From Alteromonas gilva (GTDB taxonomy: Bacteria > Pseudomonadota > Gammaproteobacteria > Enterobacterales > Alteromonadaceae), in NCBI RefSeq assembly GCF_028595265.1, contig NZ_JAQQXP010000001.1:62001-126000 (forward strand): a stretch of 64,000 bases of DNA, in the 5' to 3' direction. A program made the position numbers and the translations under genes. Below the pieces are notes generated by a model that was not told the DNA's origin, ran no database searches, and was given only the letters and a program-made list of their open reading frames with translations. Shown piece after piece: positions 1-8,820 of this stretch (the first letter of the stretch is position 1; each line of letters begins with the position of its first letter).

Positions 1-2
1 CC

Positions 3-1466
3 CTGCAGCTAAGCACCTCGGCGTTGACTAACATGGAAAAGGTGCGGGATACCTTAGCGTCGTCAGTCACAACCGGTGATACCGAAGCCATTTCTATTGC
101 CAGCGAAAAAGCCGATGCCGTGCGGTCTGACTTAAAGTCGATCAGCCAGATCGCACCAGCGTTGAAAAATGACATTAGCGCGATTCTTTCGGCATTTAAC
201 GCTTACCATGATACTGCTGGGCCGCTGACATTGTCGATACTCGATAATACCGCTGACTTTGCCACCCTCGGTGAACAACTGGAAGTGATGAATGGCAAGT
301 ACGATGAGGCAATAGACAAACTCAATCAATTTAAACGCGCTCGACAGCAAACCTTTGAAGATGCGTTTGAACAATACAACAATGCCCAGGACTTTTTGTT
401 TTGGCTGGGTATTGTTATGGGCGGGCTAACAACGTTAGTGCTGTTCGGTACGGCAATCCCGGTTACCCGAACAATAACTGGTAACCTTTCGCGGGTGGTT
501 AAGTCGCTGCGCGATATTGCTGAGGAAGATGGGGATCTCACCATTCGTATCCAGACTAACGCCCAGGACGAAGTAGGCGACCTGGTAAAGTATTTTAATC
601 GCTTTATGGAAAAACTGCAGCGGGTGGTGAAAGACATTGTTGATACCACCTTGCCGTTGTCTGACTTAGCGCAGAACCTCAACCAACTCACTGATGTAAC
701 GAATAAAAATATTGTCCGGCAAAAAGGGGCAGCAACGCACGCAAAAGACGCCGTAGACAACATGAATCACTCAGTGATTGCGGTTGCTGAGAGTGCTGCG
801 GAGGCGGCCAGTGCGGCAGATGAAGCGTCTAACGCCTCGGCGAATGGTCAGTCAGTAGTAAACAGTACGGTAAGCAATATTCAGGCGCTGGCGAAAAATG
901 TCGAGCAAACATCTGTTGTGATACGCCAGCTGGAAAGCGATTCGAATCAGGTTGGGGTGATACTGGATGTGATTAAAGGCATTGCCGAACAAACTAACTT
1001 ATTGGCGCTTAATGCTGCGATAGAAGCCGCTCGTGCCGGTGAGCAAGGTCGCGGCTTTGCAGTCGTTGCTGATGAAGTACGAACGTTAGCTTCGCGCACT
1101 CAGCAGTCGACCGAACAAATTCAAAAAACCATTGAACAACTGCAAAATGCAGCGCAAAAAGCGGTAGAGGTAATGTCCAGTGGTACGTCTCAGGCTGAAG
1201 GCAGTGTTGCTGAGGCCAATAAAGCCGGTGATAGCCTTACTGTGATCGCTGAAACCATTCATCGCATCAGCACGATGAATGGTCAGATTGCCAGTTCTAC
1301 CGACGACCAACAGGCCGTTGCTCGACAAATAGTGGGTTTTGTCGATGAAATCAATGCGCGTACCGATGAAACGTCCAACAATTCAACACGTTTGGCGTCG
1401 GCGAGTAACGAACTCGCCGGTTTAGCCAAAAATCTGGAGAATATCGCGCGGCAATTTCGCGTTTAA
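3..1466 (+). CDS. Methyl-accepting chemotaxis protein, 5'-truncated by window edge
   Basis: This is an inner-membrane chemoreceptor that signals to CheA/CheW. The reading frame is open to the first bases of the window, so the first transmembrane helix and part of the sensor domain lie outside. Counting from the TTG at 24, there is a helical periplasmic remnant (residues 1-124), a membrane helix (about 125-146), a HAMP domain (about 147-200) and a long coiled-coil signalling domain. The conserved hairpin tip is visible at about 323-370, with EQTNLLALNAAIEAARAGEQ and GRGFAVVADEVR. No C-terminal CheR-binding pentapeptide is seen. The porin-like gene and small PstS-like gene that follow on the same strand suggest a shared ligand, perhaps phosphate or another anion; that is inference. 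Confidence 0.93.
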   Translation: MQLSTSALTNMEKVRDTLASSVTTGDTEAISIASEKADAVRSDLKSISQIAPALKNDISAILSAFNAYHDTAGPLTLSILDNTADFATLGEQLEVMNGKYDEAIDKLNQFKRARQQTFEDAFEQYNNAQDFLFWLGIVMGGLTTLVLFGTAIPVTRTITGNLSRVVKSLRDIAEEDGDLTIRIQTNAQDEVGDLVKYFNRFMEKLQRVVKDIVDTTLPLSDLAQNLNQLTDVTNKNIVRQKGAATHAKDAVDNMNHSVIAVAESAAEAASAADEASNASANGQSVVNSTVSNIQALAKNVEQTSVVIRQLESDSNQVGVILDVIKGIAEQTNLLALNAAIEAARAGEQGRGFAVVADEVRTLASRTQQSTEQIQKTIEQLQNAAQKAVEVMSSGTSQAEGSVAEANKAGDSLTVIAETIHRISTMNGQIASSTDDQQAVARQIVGFVDEINARTDETSNNSTRLASASNELAGLAKNLENIARQFRV

Positions 1467-1574
1467 CCAGTGTGGCGTGCCAGCTCATTAAAACCAAACC
1501 CGGGGATAACGGGTTCATACAATAATCGTCTGCTACTCAAGGGTAGCTGGTTATACATTTACCTGGAAAAAACT

Positions 1575-2696
1575 ATGAAAAAACAAACGATTTTGGCCGC
1601 ACTTGCACTGTCTACAGTGCCACTTAGTGCCGGTGCAGAAATTAATTTTAGTGGCTTTGGCAGTGTTGTTGGCGGGGTTGCACTGGACGATGAAGTGACT
1701 GTTCGTCGCTACTCCGATGATATTGAATTTAAACAAGGCTCGTTTTTTGCGTTGCAAGCGTATTCAGATTTAACGGAAGGGCTCAGTGCAACCGTTCAGT
1801 TGCGGGCGCGCGGCAGTGATGACTGGGAGCCGGATTTTACCTGGGCATATCTCTCTTATGAAATTGATCCAAGCTGGCGAATTCAAGCTGGTCGGCAGCG
1901 TATTCCATTTTATCTGTATTCTGACTATCTGGATGTTTCCTACGCATATCATTGGATCTCACCGCCGTCAGAGGTATATAAAGCGCCCTTTGATTCAATT
2001 GATGGTATTGCCACCATCCATAACTTTAGTGTGGGTGATGCGCTGGTGGATATGCGCTTGTATTTCGGCCAGGAAGATTTTGAGACCACTACTAATTCCT
2101 TTGAAATCAGCAATATCATCAGCGCGGTAGCCAGCGTAAATTACGGCTGGTGGACCTTTAAAACCAGCTATACGCAGTTTGATATAACCGGCGAATTAGG
2201 CCTGGAGCCGTTGGTGCAAGCGTGGTCCAACTCGCCATTTCCGTTAGTCGGCTCTGATTTAGATGTTAATGAGGATGAATATAGCGGCCTGGAAGTCGGT
2301 GTGATTTATGACAATCAGGATTGGTTATTCTTAGCAGAATATATTCCTTCATCGTTGGATAAAGGGGTTATCGGCGACTATGGCCCATGGATGATCTCAG
2401 TCGGAAAGCGCTTTGGATCGACGATGTTTCATGCCACGGTGGGTGAAGATAAAGTTGACGCGTACAATGAAAACTTTAAAAACGTACCGAGAGGGTTAGA
2501 TGCCGGTCTCGATGCGTTAATTGGTGCTACCCAGGACGTTATTGATAGTAATACCTACACGCGACCCTTTTACTCGGTTGGCATGCGTTGGGATTTTCAT
2601 CCTTCGGTGGCTTTTAAAGTGGAATACACCAACATCGATTATGAAAATCTGGGTAATCAGGGTGTCATTCAAACAGCGCTAGTGACAGTGTTTTAG
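1575..2696 (+). CDS. Porin-like outer-membrane beta-barrel protein
   Basis: A predicted outer-membrane barrel of 373 residues. The ATG at 1575 begins a clear signal peptide (MKKQTILAALALSTVPLSAGA, then EINFSGFG). The frame is open further upstream, but those extra residues are not secretory in character. The mature part has alternating aromatic and polar strands typical of barrels, for example SWRIQAGRQRIPF and WDFHPSVAFKVEYTNIDYEN, and it ends in Phe, as outer-membrane proteins usually do. The substrate cannot be read from the sequence. The next gene starts 12 bases after the stop, so the two are probably co-transcribed. Confidence 0.75.
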   Translation: MKKQTILAALALSTVPLSAGAEINFSGFGSVVGGVALDDEVTVRRYSDDIEFKQGSFFALQAYSDLTEGLSATVQLRARGSDDWEPDFTWAYLSYEIDPSWRIQAGRQRIPFYLYSDYLDVSYAYHWISPPSEVYKAPFDSIDGIATIHNFSVGDALVDMRLYFGQEDFETTTNSFEISNIISAVASVNYGWWTFKTSYTQFDITGELGLEPLVQAWSNSPFPLVGSDLDVNEDEYSGLEVGVIYDNQDWLFLAEYIPSSLDKGVIGDYGPWMISVGKRFGSTMFHATVGEDKVDAYNENFKNVPRGLDAGLDALIGATQDVIDSNTYTRPFYSVGMRWDFHPSVAFKVEYTNIDYENLGNQGVIQTALVTVF

Positions 2697-2708
2697 GAGG
2701 CCGCCATC

Positions 2709-3107
2709 ATGAATAGGTTTAACGCAAGGTTACTCGTTGTTGGCGCCTTTATGTTATTAAGCCGGGTAGCGGTGGCAGATGTCGCCGTTGTGGTAAGCCC
2801 GGGTTTTGCGGGTACGCCGGATCAGGCACAAGTGGCGCAGGTGTTTTTAGGTAAAGATAAATCGCTCACGCCATATATGCAGCAGGGGCCGCTGGCTGAG
2901 GAATTTATCGATAAGGTGCTGTCTCGTAATGCCTCTCAATATAAAGCGTACTGGGCTAAGCTGGCTTTTACCGGTGGCGGGCGACCACCTAAAGAGCTCG
3001 GCAGTGACGCCGAAGTACTCAGCACAGTAAGCGGTGCATCAGATGCCATCGGCTTTGTTGATGCTGGTGCGGTGAATGACTCGGTGAAAGTGTTGTTCAC
3101 GCTGTAA
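2709..3107 (+). CDS. Small periplasmic PstS-like substrate-binding protein
   Basis: A 132-residue exported protein with a signal peptide ending at about VAVADVAVVVSP. The mature part resembles the short phosphate-binding-protein-like (PBP-like) domain proteins: VFLGKDKSLTPY, a central AYWAKLAFTGGGRPPKELGS block, and a terminal ASDAIGFVDAGAVNDSVKVLF. These are much shorter than real PstS (about 320-350 residues), and no pst transporter genes are nearby. AGGAGG at 2696-2701 is a strong ribosome binding site. A hairpin terminator follows at once. The likely role is ligand presentation to the upstream chemoreceptor or porin; this is inference. Confidence 0.7.
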   Translation: MNRFNARLLVVGAFMLLSRVAVADVAVVVSPGFAGTPDQAQVAQVFLGKDKSLTPYMQQGPLAEEFIDKVLSRNASQYKAYWAKLAFTGGGRPPKELGSDAEVLSTVSGASDAIGFVDAGAVNDSVKVLFTL

Positions 3108-3123
3108 TAGCTTAAACAAAATA

Positions 3124-3150
3124 AAAAACCCCGCTTAAGCGGGGTTTTTT
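3124..3150. terminator. Bidirectional rho-independent terminator
   Basis: AAAACCCCGC and GCGGGGTTTT form a GC-rich stem around a short TTAA centre, with A and T tracts on both sides. It sits between the convergent PstS-like gene and the TonB-dependent receptor gene and can serve both. Confidence 0.9.
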
Positions 3151-3169
3151 GTTAAGGGCTCGTCAGCGA

Positions 3170-5845
3170 TTACATTCTGTAACGAATACCTAAAGAGAAG
3201 GTACGGTCGCGAATGTAAGTATCGCGCGGATACAAACGGGCGTCGTCAGCAGAACCACCACCAAAGTAGTCATTGGCAACATCATCTGCCAGGTTGGTGC
3301 CGTCAAACGTAACCGTTAGGTTTTCATTCACGTCGTAGTTGACCGAGAAGTCCAGTGAGCTGATTGGCTCATGCACAACCGAGCTGCCTGGTTGGTCGCC
3401 GGCTTCGTCGAAGCTGCCATACCATTCACTACGCCAGTTGTAAGCCAAACGCATGTTAAGACCGCCACGCTCATAAATTAATATCGCGTTATACGACTCA
3501 TCCGATACCGACGGTAACGGCTCCATGACGCCCTCGGCGTTTTCCGCTTCGTGATCCATCAACGTGGTGTTGAGCTGAACCCCTAAGCCATCCAGCACAC
3601 CCGGCAGGTTTTCGAAAAACTGCGTGTAGGCCAGCTCGATACCCTCAAGCGAGCCTGCACCACTGTTAACAGGACGAGTGATGTTGAAGTCCTGCCCGTC
3701 TACCGTTTCGATAAAACCACGGTATTTTACGTAGCCGTCAATGTCGCGATAGAACACGGTTGCGGTTAATGAGCTGGCTTCGGCAAAGTACCATTCCGCC
3801 GCTAAGTCATAGTTTTGCGATTCAACCGCTGCCAGTTCAGGATTACCGCCATCGCCATAACCCAGATCGCCACCTGTCTCTGAGGGCAGGAAGTATGTCA
3901 CGCTGGGGTTAAGCGCGGCAAAGGCTGGACGGTTAATGGTCTTACCATAGGCAGCACGTAAATATACCTCGTCGGTTACCTGTAAGCGCAGGTTAACCGA
4001 TGGCAGTAATTCATTAGATGATGTGTCTACCTTGATTGGCTCGGCCACACCATCGATGATGTTATTACCATTGAGCTCTGTTTGCAGTCGCACAAAACGA
4101 ACGCCCGCCTGACCATCGAGGATCATGTCGCCGAACTCCGTTGAGAAGTTTGCCTGGGCGTAGGCGGCATAGTTTTTCTCGGTGTTATCGTAATAACGTG
4201 CCGGCAGAAACTCCGGTTCTGCTCTGGAGTAACCCATGGCTTCACGAATGTCACCGCGGTTATTAAGCAGATAGGTGGCGTTTGGCGTTAGCCACTGAGT
4301 ATTATTCAGATCGGTGACATCACTCATGTAGCCCGATGGAGAATAGTCTTCCAGTCCCGGAAAATCTGACAGTAACAATTCATTGCCAGAGATGTTGCCA
4401 CGCCCACCGGTTTCAGCTTCCTGGTTGAATGCTGAACGTTCATTTAAGCGTACACCCACATCGACTGAGTAAATCCACGAGTCCAGTGCAATGTTCGCGT
4501 CCAGAGTCCAATCTAAAGCGTCACCTTCCTGACGACCACGATTATCAAAAATGGTGTTGAGATTGTACTGGTCGAGGTTAGTCATATCATAGGGCTGACC
4601 ATTGGCATCCCGAATATCGACATCAGAAATACCTGCACCATTCTTATCAAAGTTGTAGATAACAGTGTCGGCGAAAAAGGTTAAATCCAGAACAAAATTC
4701 TGGCTGGTTGCCTTGGTATCGGTATAGGCAAGATCAGATTTTAACGTTACCCGGTCGAACAACCATTCACCGCCAACCGCAAACTGGTAGGTGTCTGAAT
4801 CGTTATAAAACGCCTGGTTACTGGTAATGGTGCCGGGTGCATCAGGACGCACGGCTACCTGGGCGACATTTGAGCCTTCTTTGTAAGACTCGATGTAGCC
4901 TTCGCCCCAGCCACCCCAGTCTGGTAACGGTACCCAGAAGTTAAGCTGGCTGGTTTGCTCATAATTTACACCAAACACGTCAACGTAGTAGGAGCTGTTG
5001 CTGTTAGGTTCCCACTGGAATGAGGCATTGAATGAGTCGCGCGTGCGGTCGCCATAGCGAAAGTAGCCACCAATAATATTTGGCGCCATGGCAGGTTCAC
5101 CTTCAACATTCAGCGGCGCTGAGTTGGGATTATTGACTACCGAGTCAGGCAGTATAAACGGCGCAGTGATGAAGTTGACCTGATCCTGAAAATCTCGATC
5201 CTGATGAGATACACTGAGCATCGCACCAAAACGGCCGTTGCTGTTTTCCCAGTTATTGTTCAGCGTGATACTACCAATCGGATTCCACGACTCCGCTTCA
5301 TCGCTGTAGGCGTAGCGCAAGCCACCTGCGGCAGAGAAACCGTCGTCAAAATCAAAGGGACGGCGTAATTGCACGTCAATGCTGCCAGCGATACCGCCTT
5401 CGATATCAGACGCGCTGATGGATTTTTTTACATCAACCGAGTAAACCAAATCAGCAGGGATATCCGCCAGAGAGATTGAGCGGCCGGTAGTGGTAAAAAC
5501 ATTGCGGCCATTCAGAGTGGTAATCACGTCGGGTAAACCACGGATCAATACCTGGTCAACTTCACCATTAGTACGGGCAACCTGAATACCAGTAACACGC
5601 TGCAGCGCTGCTGCTACGTTGTTGTCGGGTAATTTACCGATGTCCTGCGCGACGATAGAGTCGGTAATGTTCGAGGCATTCATCTTCATGTTTTGTGCGG
5701 AATTAAGGCTCGCCTTAACACCCCGTACATCGATAACTTCAATCGAAGCTTCATCAGGTACGCTTTCGTTTGTGTCCTGTGCGTATAAAGGTTGTGCAGT
5801 CATGGCAAGTACAATTGCACTGGATAAATATGCTCGTTTAAACAT
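3170..5845 (-). CDS. TonB-dependent outer-membrane receptor, carbohydrate type
   Basis: An 891-residue outer-membrane transporter powered by TonB. The start at 5845 (MFKRAYLSS) has GGAG six bases upstream; a TTG four codons earlier is open but lies within that ribosome binding site. The order is signal peptide ending QPLYA, TonB box-like IEVIDVRG (about 35-42), plug domain (SITDSIVAQDIGKLPDNNVAAALQRVTGI region, then VLIRGLPDVITTLNGRNVF) and a 22-strand-type barrel ending in IRYRM. The plug pattern resembles the Xanthomonas/Caulobacter-type receptors common for glycans. No hydrolase is adjacent, so the substrate is unknown. Confidence 0.9.
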   Translation of the reverse strand: MFKRAYLSSAIVLAMTAQPLYAQDTNESVPDEASIEVIDVRGVKASLNSAQNMKMNASNITDSIVAQDIGKLPDNNVAAALQRVTGIQVARTNGEVDQVLIRGLPDVITTLNGRNVFTTTGRSISLADIPADLVYSVDVKKSISASDIEGGIAGSIDVQLRRPFDFDDGFSAAGGLRYAYSDEAESWNPIGSITLNNNWENSNGRFGAMLSVSHQDRDFQDQVNFITAPFILPDSVVNNPNSAPLNVEGEPAMAPNIIGGYFRYGDRTRDSFNASFQWEPNSNSSYYVDVFGVNYEQTSQLNFWVPLPDWGGWGEGYIESYKEGSNVAQVAVRPDAPGTITSNQAFYNDSDTYQFAVGGEWLFDRVTLKSDLAYTDTKATSQNFVLDLTFFADTVIYNFDKNGAGISDVDIRDANGQPYDMTNLDQYNLNTIFDNRGRQEGDALDWTLDANIALDSWIYSVDVGVRLNERSAFNQEAETGGRGNISGNELLLSDFPGLEDYSPSGYMSDVTDLNNTQWLTPNATYLLNNRGDIREAMGYSRAEPEFLPARYYDNTEKNYAAYAQANFSTEFGDMILDGQAGVRFVRLQTELNGNNIIDGVAEPIKVDTSSNELLPSVNLRLQVTDEVYLRAAYGKTINRPAFAALNPSVTYFLPSETGGDLGYGDGGNPELAAVESQNYDLAAEWYFAEASSLTATVFYRDIDGYVKYRGFIETVDGQDFNITRPVNSGAGSLEGIELAYTQFFENLPGVLDGLGVQLNTTLMDHEAENAEGVMEPLPSVSDESYNAILIYERGGLNMRLAYNWRSEWYGSFDEAGDQPGSSVVHEPISSLDFSVNYDVNENLTVTFDGTNLADDVANDYFGGGSADDARLYPRDTYIRDRTFSLGIRYRM

Positions 5846-6304
5846 CTTTTTCTCCAAGAGTTTGTGATTGTGCGCAACCTACAGATTCAATCCTGTCTGC
5901 AGTGAGTGTTGCTGAGCGCATAAAGACTATCGATTGCTCAATTGAGCGTTATCGACGGTGACTATTATTATTATGAAGTTGGGTGATACTATTGTATGAT
6001 AAAAGAGACGTCAACATGTCATTAACTATTTACTAATATAAATTCATGATTTTATTTTAAGATACAAGCGAAAATAGCTGAATATCAGATATTTATTTGG
6101 TTTATTTGGTTTTTTGGATTATTTTCAACCAACACTTTCTTAACAACTTCCTCAAGTGCGTATTTTTAATTGTGAATTAATTGTATTACAAAATATTAAG
6201 AAAATGTGTCGATTGGTCGCTGCTGAACGCATGTTGTACAATGCCTTTTATTTCAACAACTTTCTGGGTTGAAAACCGATAAGTGCATTACGTAGGAACC
6301 CCAC
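5846..6304. promoter_or_regulatory. AT-rich divergent intergenic region with a 12-bp palindrome
   Basis: About 460 bases separate the receptor gene (minus) from the acetyltransferase gene (plus). A perfect palindrome GCTCAATTGAGC lies at 5936-5947, about 90 bases from the receptor start, in a suitable position for an operator of a LacI- or GntR-type repressor. The rest is AT-rich, with no ORF of note. No promoter was assigned with confidence. Confidence 0.4.
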
Positions 6305-6775
6305 ATGCTTGATTGGCAGTTTTACCGATTTGACCAGCTCACCACGATCCAGCTCTATACCTTAATGAAACTGCGTACCGACGTTTTTGTGGTAGAGCAA
6401 AATTGCCCCTATCCAGAGTTGGATGATAAAGATCTGGTACAAAACACCGGTCATTTACTGGGTTACGATGGCACTACTCTGGTGGCCTACGCGCGCTTAT
6501 TACCGCCAGGATTAAGCTACCCTCAGGTCAGTATCGGACGTGTGGTCGTGGCCGCATCAGCGCGCGGAAAAGGTTATGGTTTCACGTTGGTTAAACAAGC
6601 GCTGCATCAGTGCCAACAGTTGTGGCCGGATCAGGATATACAGATAGGCGCGCAACTTCATTTGGAAAAGGTGTACGAAAAGTTTGGGTTTAAGCGCCAT
6701 TGTGATGATTATCTCGAAGACGGTATTCCCCATGTGGATATGCTGCTGACCAAAGGCGAGTCAGCAGCACTCTGA
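6305..6775 (+). CDS. ElaA-family GNAT N-acetyltransferase
   Basis: A cytoplasmic acetyl-CoA-dependent N-acyltransferase of 156 residues, the usual ElaA length. ElaA hallmarks are visible: MLDWQFYRFDQLT, the LYTLMKLRTDVFVVEQNCPYPELDDKD block, the acetyl-CoA-binding IGRVVVAASARGKGYGFTLV loop (Arg/Gly-rich, about 78-97), and the C-terminal YEKFGFKRHCDDYLEDGIPHVDM. The substrate of this family is not established. The ATG at 6305 is preceded by AGGAA at 6293. The gene stands alone, convergent with the oxidoreductase gene 7 bases away. Confidence 0.88.
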   Translation: MLDWQFYRFDQLTTIQLYTLMKLRTDVFVVEQNCPYPELDDKDLVQNTGHLLGYDGTTLVAYARLLPPGLSYPQVSIGRVVVAASARGKGYGFTLVKQALHQCQQLWPDQDIQIGAQLHLEKVYEKFGFKRHCDDYLEDGIPHVDMLLTKGESAAL

Positions 6776-6782
6776 TCTGGCA

Positions 6783-7781
6783 TTACAATTTAATCAGTAA
6801 CTTACCTTTATTACCGCCACTGAAAAACAGGTTGAGCGCGGTCATGGCACTTTCGAGGCCATCAAGCACATGCGTACGGAACTGAATATTACCGTTCATA
6901 ACGTAGGGCGTGAGCTTGGCCAGCAACTGCGGTGCGTCGGCCAGGTGATCCGGCATGGCAAAACCCTGAACCGTTAAGCGTTTTTTAATCATGGGGATCC
7001 AGTTAGGCCCGGGTGACGGCGCCGACGCCGTATAATCGGCAATCATGCCGCACACTACCACCCGGCCATGGACGTTCATGCGTTCAAAAATATGCGCCTG
7101 AACCGGCCCGCCGGTATTTTCAAAAAACACATCCACGCCGTCTGGAGTAAGCGCAGCTAAGGTTGATTTGAGATCATCAGTTTTATAATTGATGGCACCA
7201 TCAAATCCCAGTTCCTTGACAATCCAGTCGGCTTTTTCATCGCTCCCTACCACGCCAATCACGCGCAGACCATCAGCTTTAGCTAGCTGGCCCACCATAG
7301 AGCCAACTGAACCTGCGGCGCCGGTTACTACCAGGGTTTCACCTGGCTGAGGTTTACCAACGTTAAACAAGCCCTGTACGGCGGTGAGTCCGGGTAAGCC
7401 AAATACCGCCAGTGCTGTTTCACCATCGACTGCAGCGGTAAGTTTATTAATACCCTGGCCGTTACTGATTGCATATTCAGTCCAGCCCATCATGCCCATG
7501 ACTTTATCACCGGCCTGGTAATCCGGGTGATTCGAGGCAACCACCTCACCATAGCCACTGGAGCGCATCCGGGTGTTAAGGGCTACCGGCGGAATATAGC
7601 TGTCTTCGTCAGGCATCATCCAGCCCAGCATGGCCGGATCCATCGACATATGGGTTTGTTTAATCAAAAACTCACCCTCGCCCGGCGTAGGGATGTCTTT
7701 TTCGACTACCTCGAACAGGTGAGGCCCTACTGGCTTACCGTCCGGGCGTGCCGTTAACAGAATTTCTTTGTATTGGCTCAT
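6783..7781 (-). CDS. Zinc-independent NADP-dependent oxidoreductase (CurA/PTGR-like MDR)
   Basis: A cytoplasmic medium-chain reductase of 332 residues, probably reducing enone or alkenal double bonds with NADPH. The N-terminal GroES-like part carries MSMDPAMLGWM, and the NADP site is VVTGAAGSVGSMVGQLAKADG (about 150-170). The C-terminal block is FFENTGGPVQAHIFERMN with RVVVCGMIADY. Zinc ligands of alcohol dehydrogenases are missing, as expected for the group that holds E. coli CurA (YncB) and prostaglandin reductase. AGGAGA precedes the ATG at 7781. It is divergent from a LysR gene 96 bases away, which is probably its regulator. Confidence 0.85.
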   Translation of the reverse strand: MSQYKEILLTARPDGKPVGPHLFEVVEKDIPTPGEGEFLIKQTHMSMDPAMLGWMMPDEDSYIPPVALNTRMRSSGYGEVVASNHPDYQAGDKVMGMMGWTEYAISNGQGINKLTAAVDGETALAVFGLPGLTAVQGLFNVGKPQPGETLVVTGAAGSVGSMVGQLAKADGLRVIGVVGSDEKADWIVKELGFDGAINYKTDDLKSTLAALTPDGVDVFFENTGGPVQAHIFERMNVHGRVVVCGMIADYTASAPSPGPNWIPMIKKRLTVQGFAMPDHLADAPQLLAKLTPYVMNGNIQFRTHVLDGLESAMTALNLFFSGGNKGKLLIKL

Positions 7782-7877
7782 TGTGTTCTCCTTCGTTTAT
7801 ACGGCTAAGTATTACATAGGAGCTTGCTGTCAAAAATGGTATAAAAAGGTAATTACTTTTGTTTTTAAGACAATAAT

Positions 7878-8816
7878 ATGGACAAGCTAAGAGCCCTTAC
7901 TTACTTTGTAGAAACGGCTGAAAACGCCAGTTTCTCTGCCGCAGCAAAACGATTTGATGTCCCTGCGTCGTCGGTGTCGCGCCGTATAGCAGATTTAGAA
8001 TCCAGTTTGGGCGCGCAGCTATTAAAACGCAGTACCCGCGCTGTCACACTGACCGAAGTGGGTGAGCTATTTTTAAACGAGGCAAAAGGGATATTAGCCA
8101 GAGTGAAACTGGCTGAGCAAACCGTGCACAATTATCAAACGGAACCCTCAGGTGTGCTCAAAGTCTCCGCGATGGCGGGCTTTGGTGAGCAAATTTTATT
8201 GCCCATACTCGAAGATTTTGCCAACCAGTACCCGAATATTACGCTTGATGTGACAGTCAGTGACGAACTGACCAAACTGGCCAGAGACGATGTGGACATT
8301 GCAGTACGGGGTGGGTTTGCGCCCAATGAGCATGTCATCGCAAAACGTTTGATGGATAACGCCTTTATTCCTGTTGCTGCGCCCGCTTATATTGCTCAAC
8401 ACGGCTTACCGGAGACACCACTGGCTTTAACCGGTCATTCAGGATTATTTTTTAAAACCCCAAGGGGACCTAACCGCTGGTTTTGCGAAATCAACGGTCA
8501 GTGGCATGATGTTTCGGGCAAAACGCTGCTAAGCAGTAACAGCGGACGCTGGCTGATAAATAGTGCGGTAAAGGGCAAAGGCATTTTGATGCTACCGCGT
8601 TGGTCGGTTAAACGGGAACTCGCGACGGGCCAACTTGTAGAACTCACCTTCGAACAACCGCTGCAGGTAAGTCGTGGTCAGGATCTGGGCATTTACTTGT
8701 TATATCAAAAAGTCGATTATACCAGCCCTAAGGTAAAAGCGGCGGTAGATTTTATTGTGGAGTCAATTTCCAGCCTCACTTCTAACCCCGCTATAAGCTT
8801 GATGAGTAAGGAATAA
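7878..8816 (+). CDS. LysR-family transcriptional regulator
   Basis: A 312-residue DNA-binding regulator. The winged helix-turn-helix is at residues 1-60 (LTYFVETAENASFSAAAKRFDVPASSVSRRIADLE), and a periplasmic-binding-like effector domain follows from about 90. The sequence type is close to the CrgA/AaeR-like LysR group (VTLTEVGELFLNEAKGIL, DVDIAVRGG). It lies divergent from the oxidoreductase gene, a usual arrangement for a LysR protein and its target. The downstream membrane protein gene starts 4 bases after the stop and is probably co-transcribed. Confidence 0.88.
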   Translation: MDKLRALTYFVETAENASFSAAAKRFDVPASSVSRRIADLESSLGAQLLKRSTRAVTLTEVGELFLNEAKGILARVKLAEQTVHNYQTEPSGVLKVSAMAGFGEQILLPILEDFANQYPNITLDVTVSDELTKLARDDVDIAVRGGFAPNEHVIAKRLMDNAFIPVAAPAYIAQHGLPETPLALTGHSGLFFKTPRGPNRWFCEINGQWHDVSGKTLLSSNSGRWLINSAVKGKGILMLPRWSVKRELATGQLVELTFEQPLQVSRGQDLGIYLLYQKVDYTSPKVKAAVDFIVESISSLTSNPAISLMSKE

Positions 8817-8820
8817 ATGT

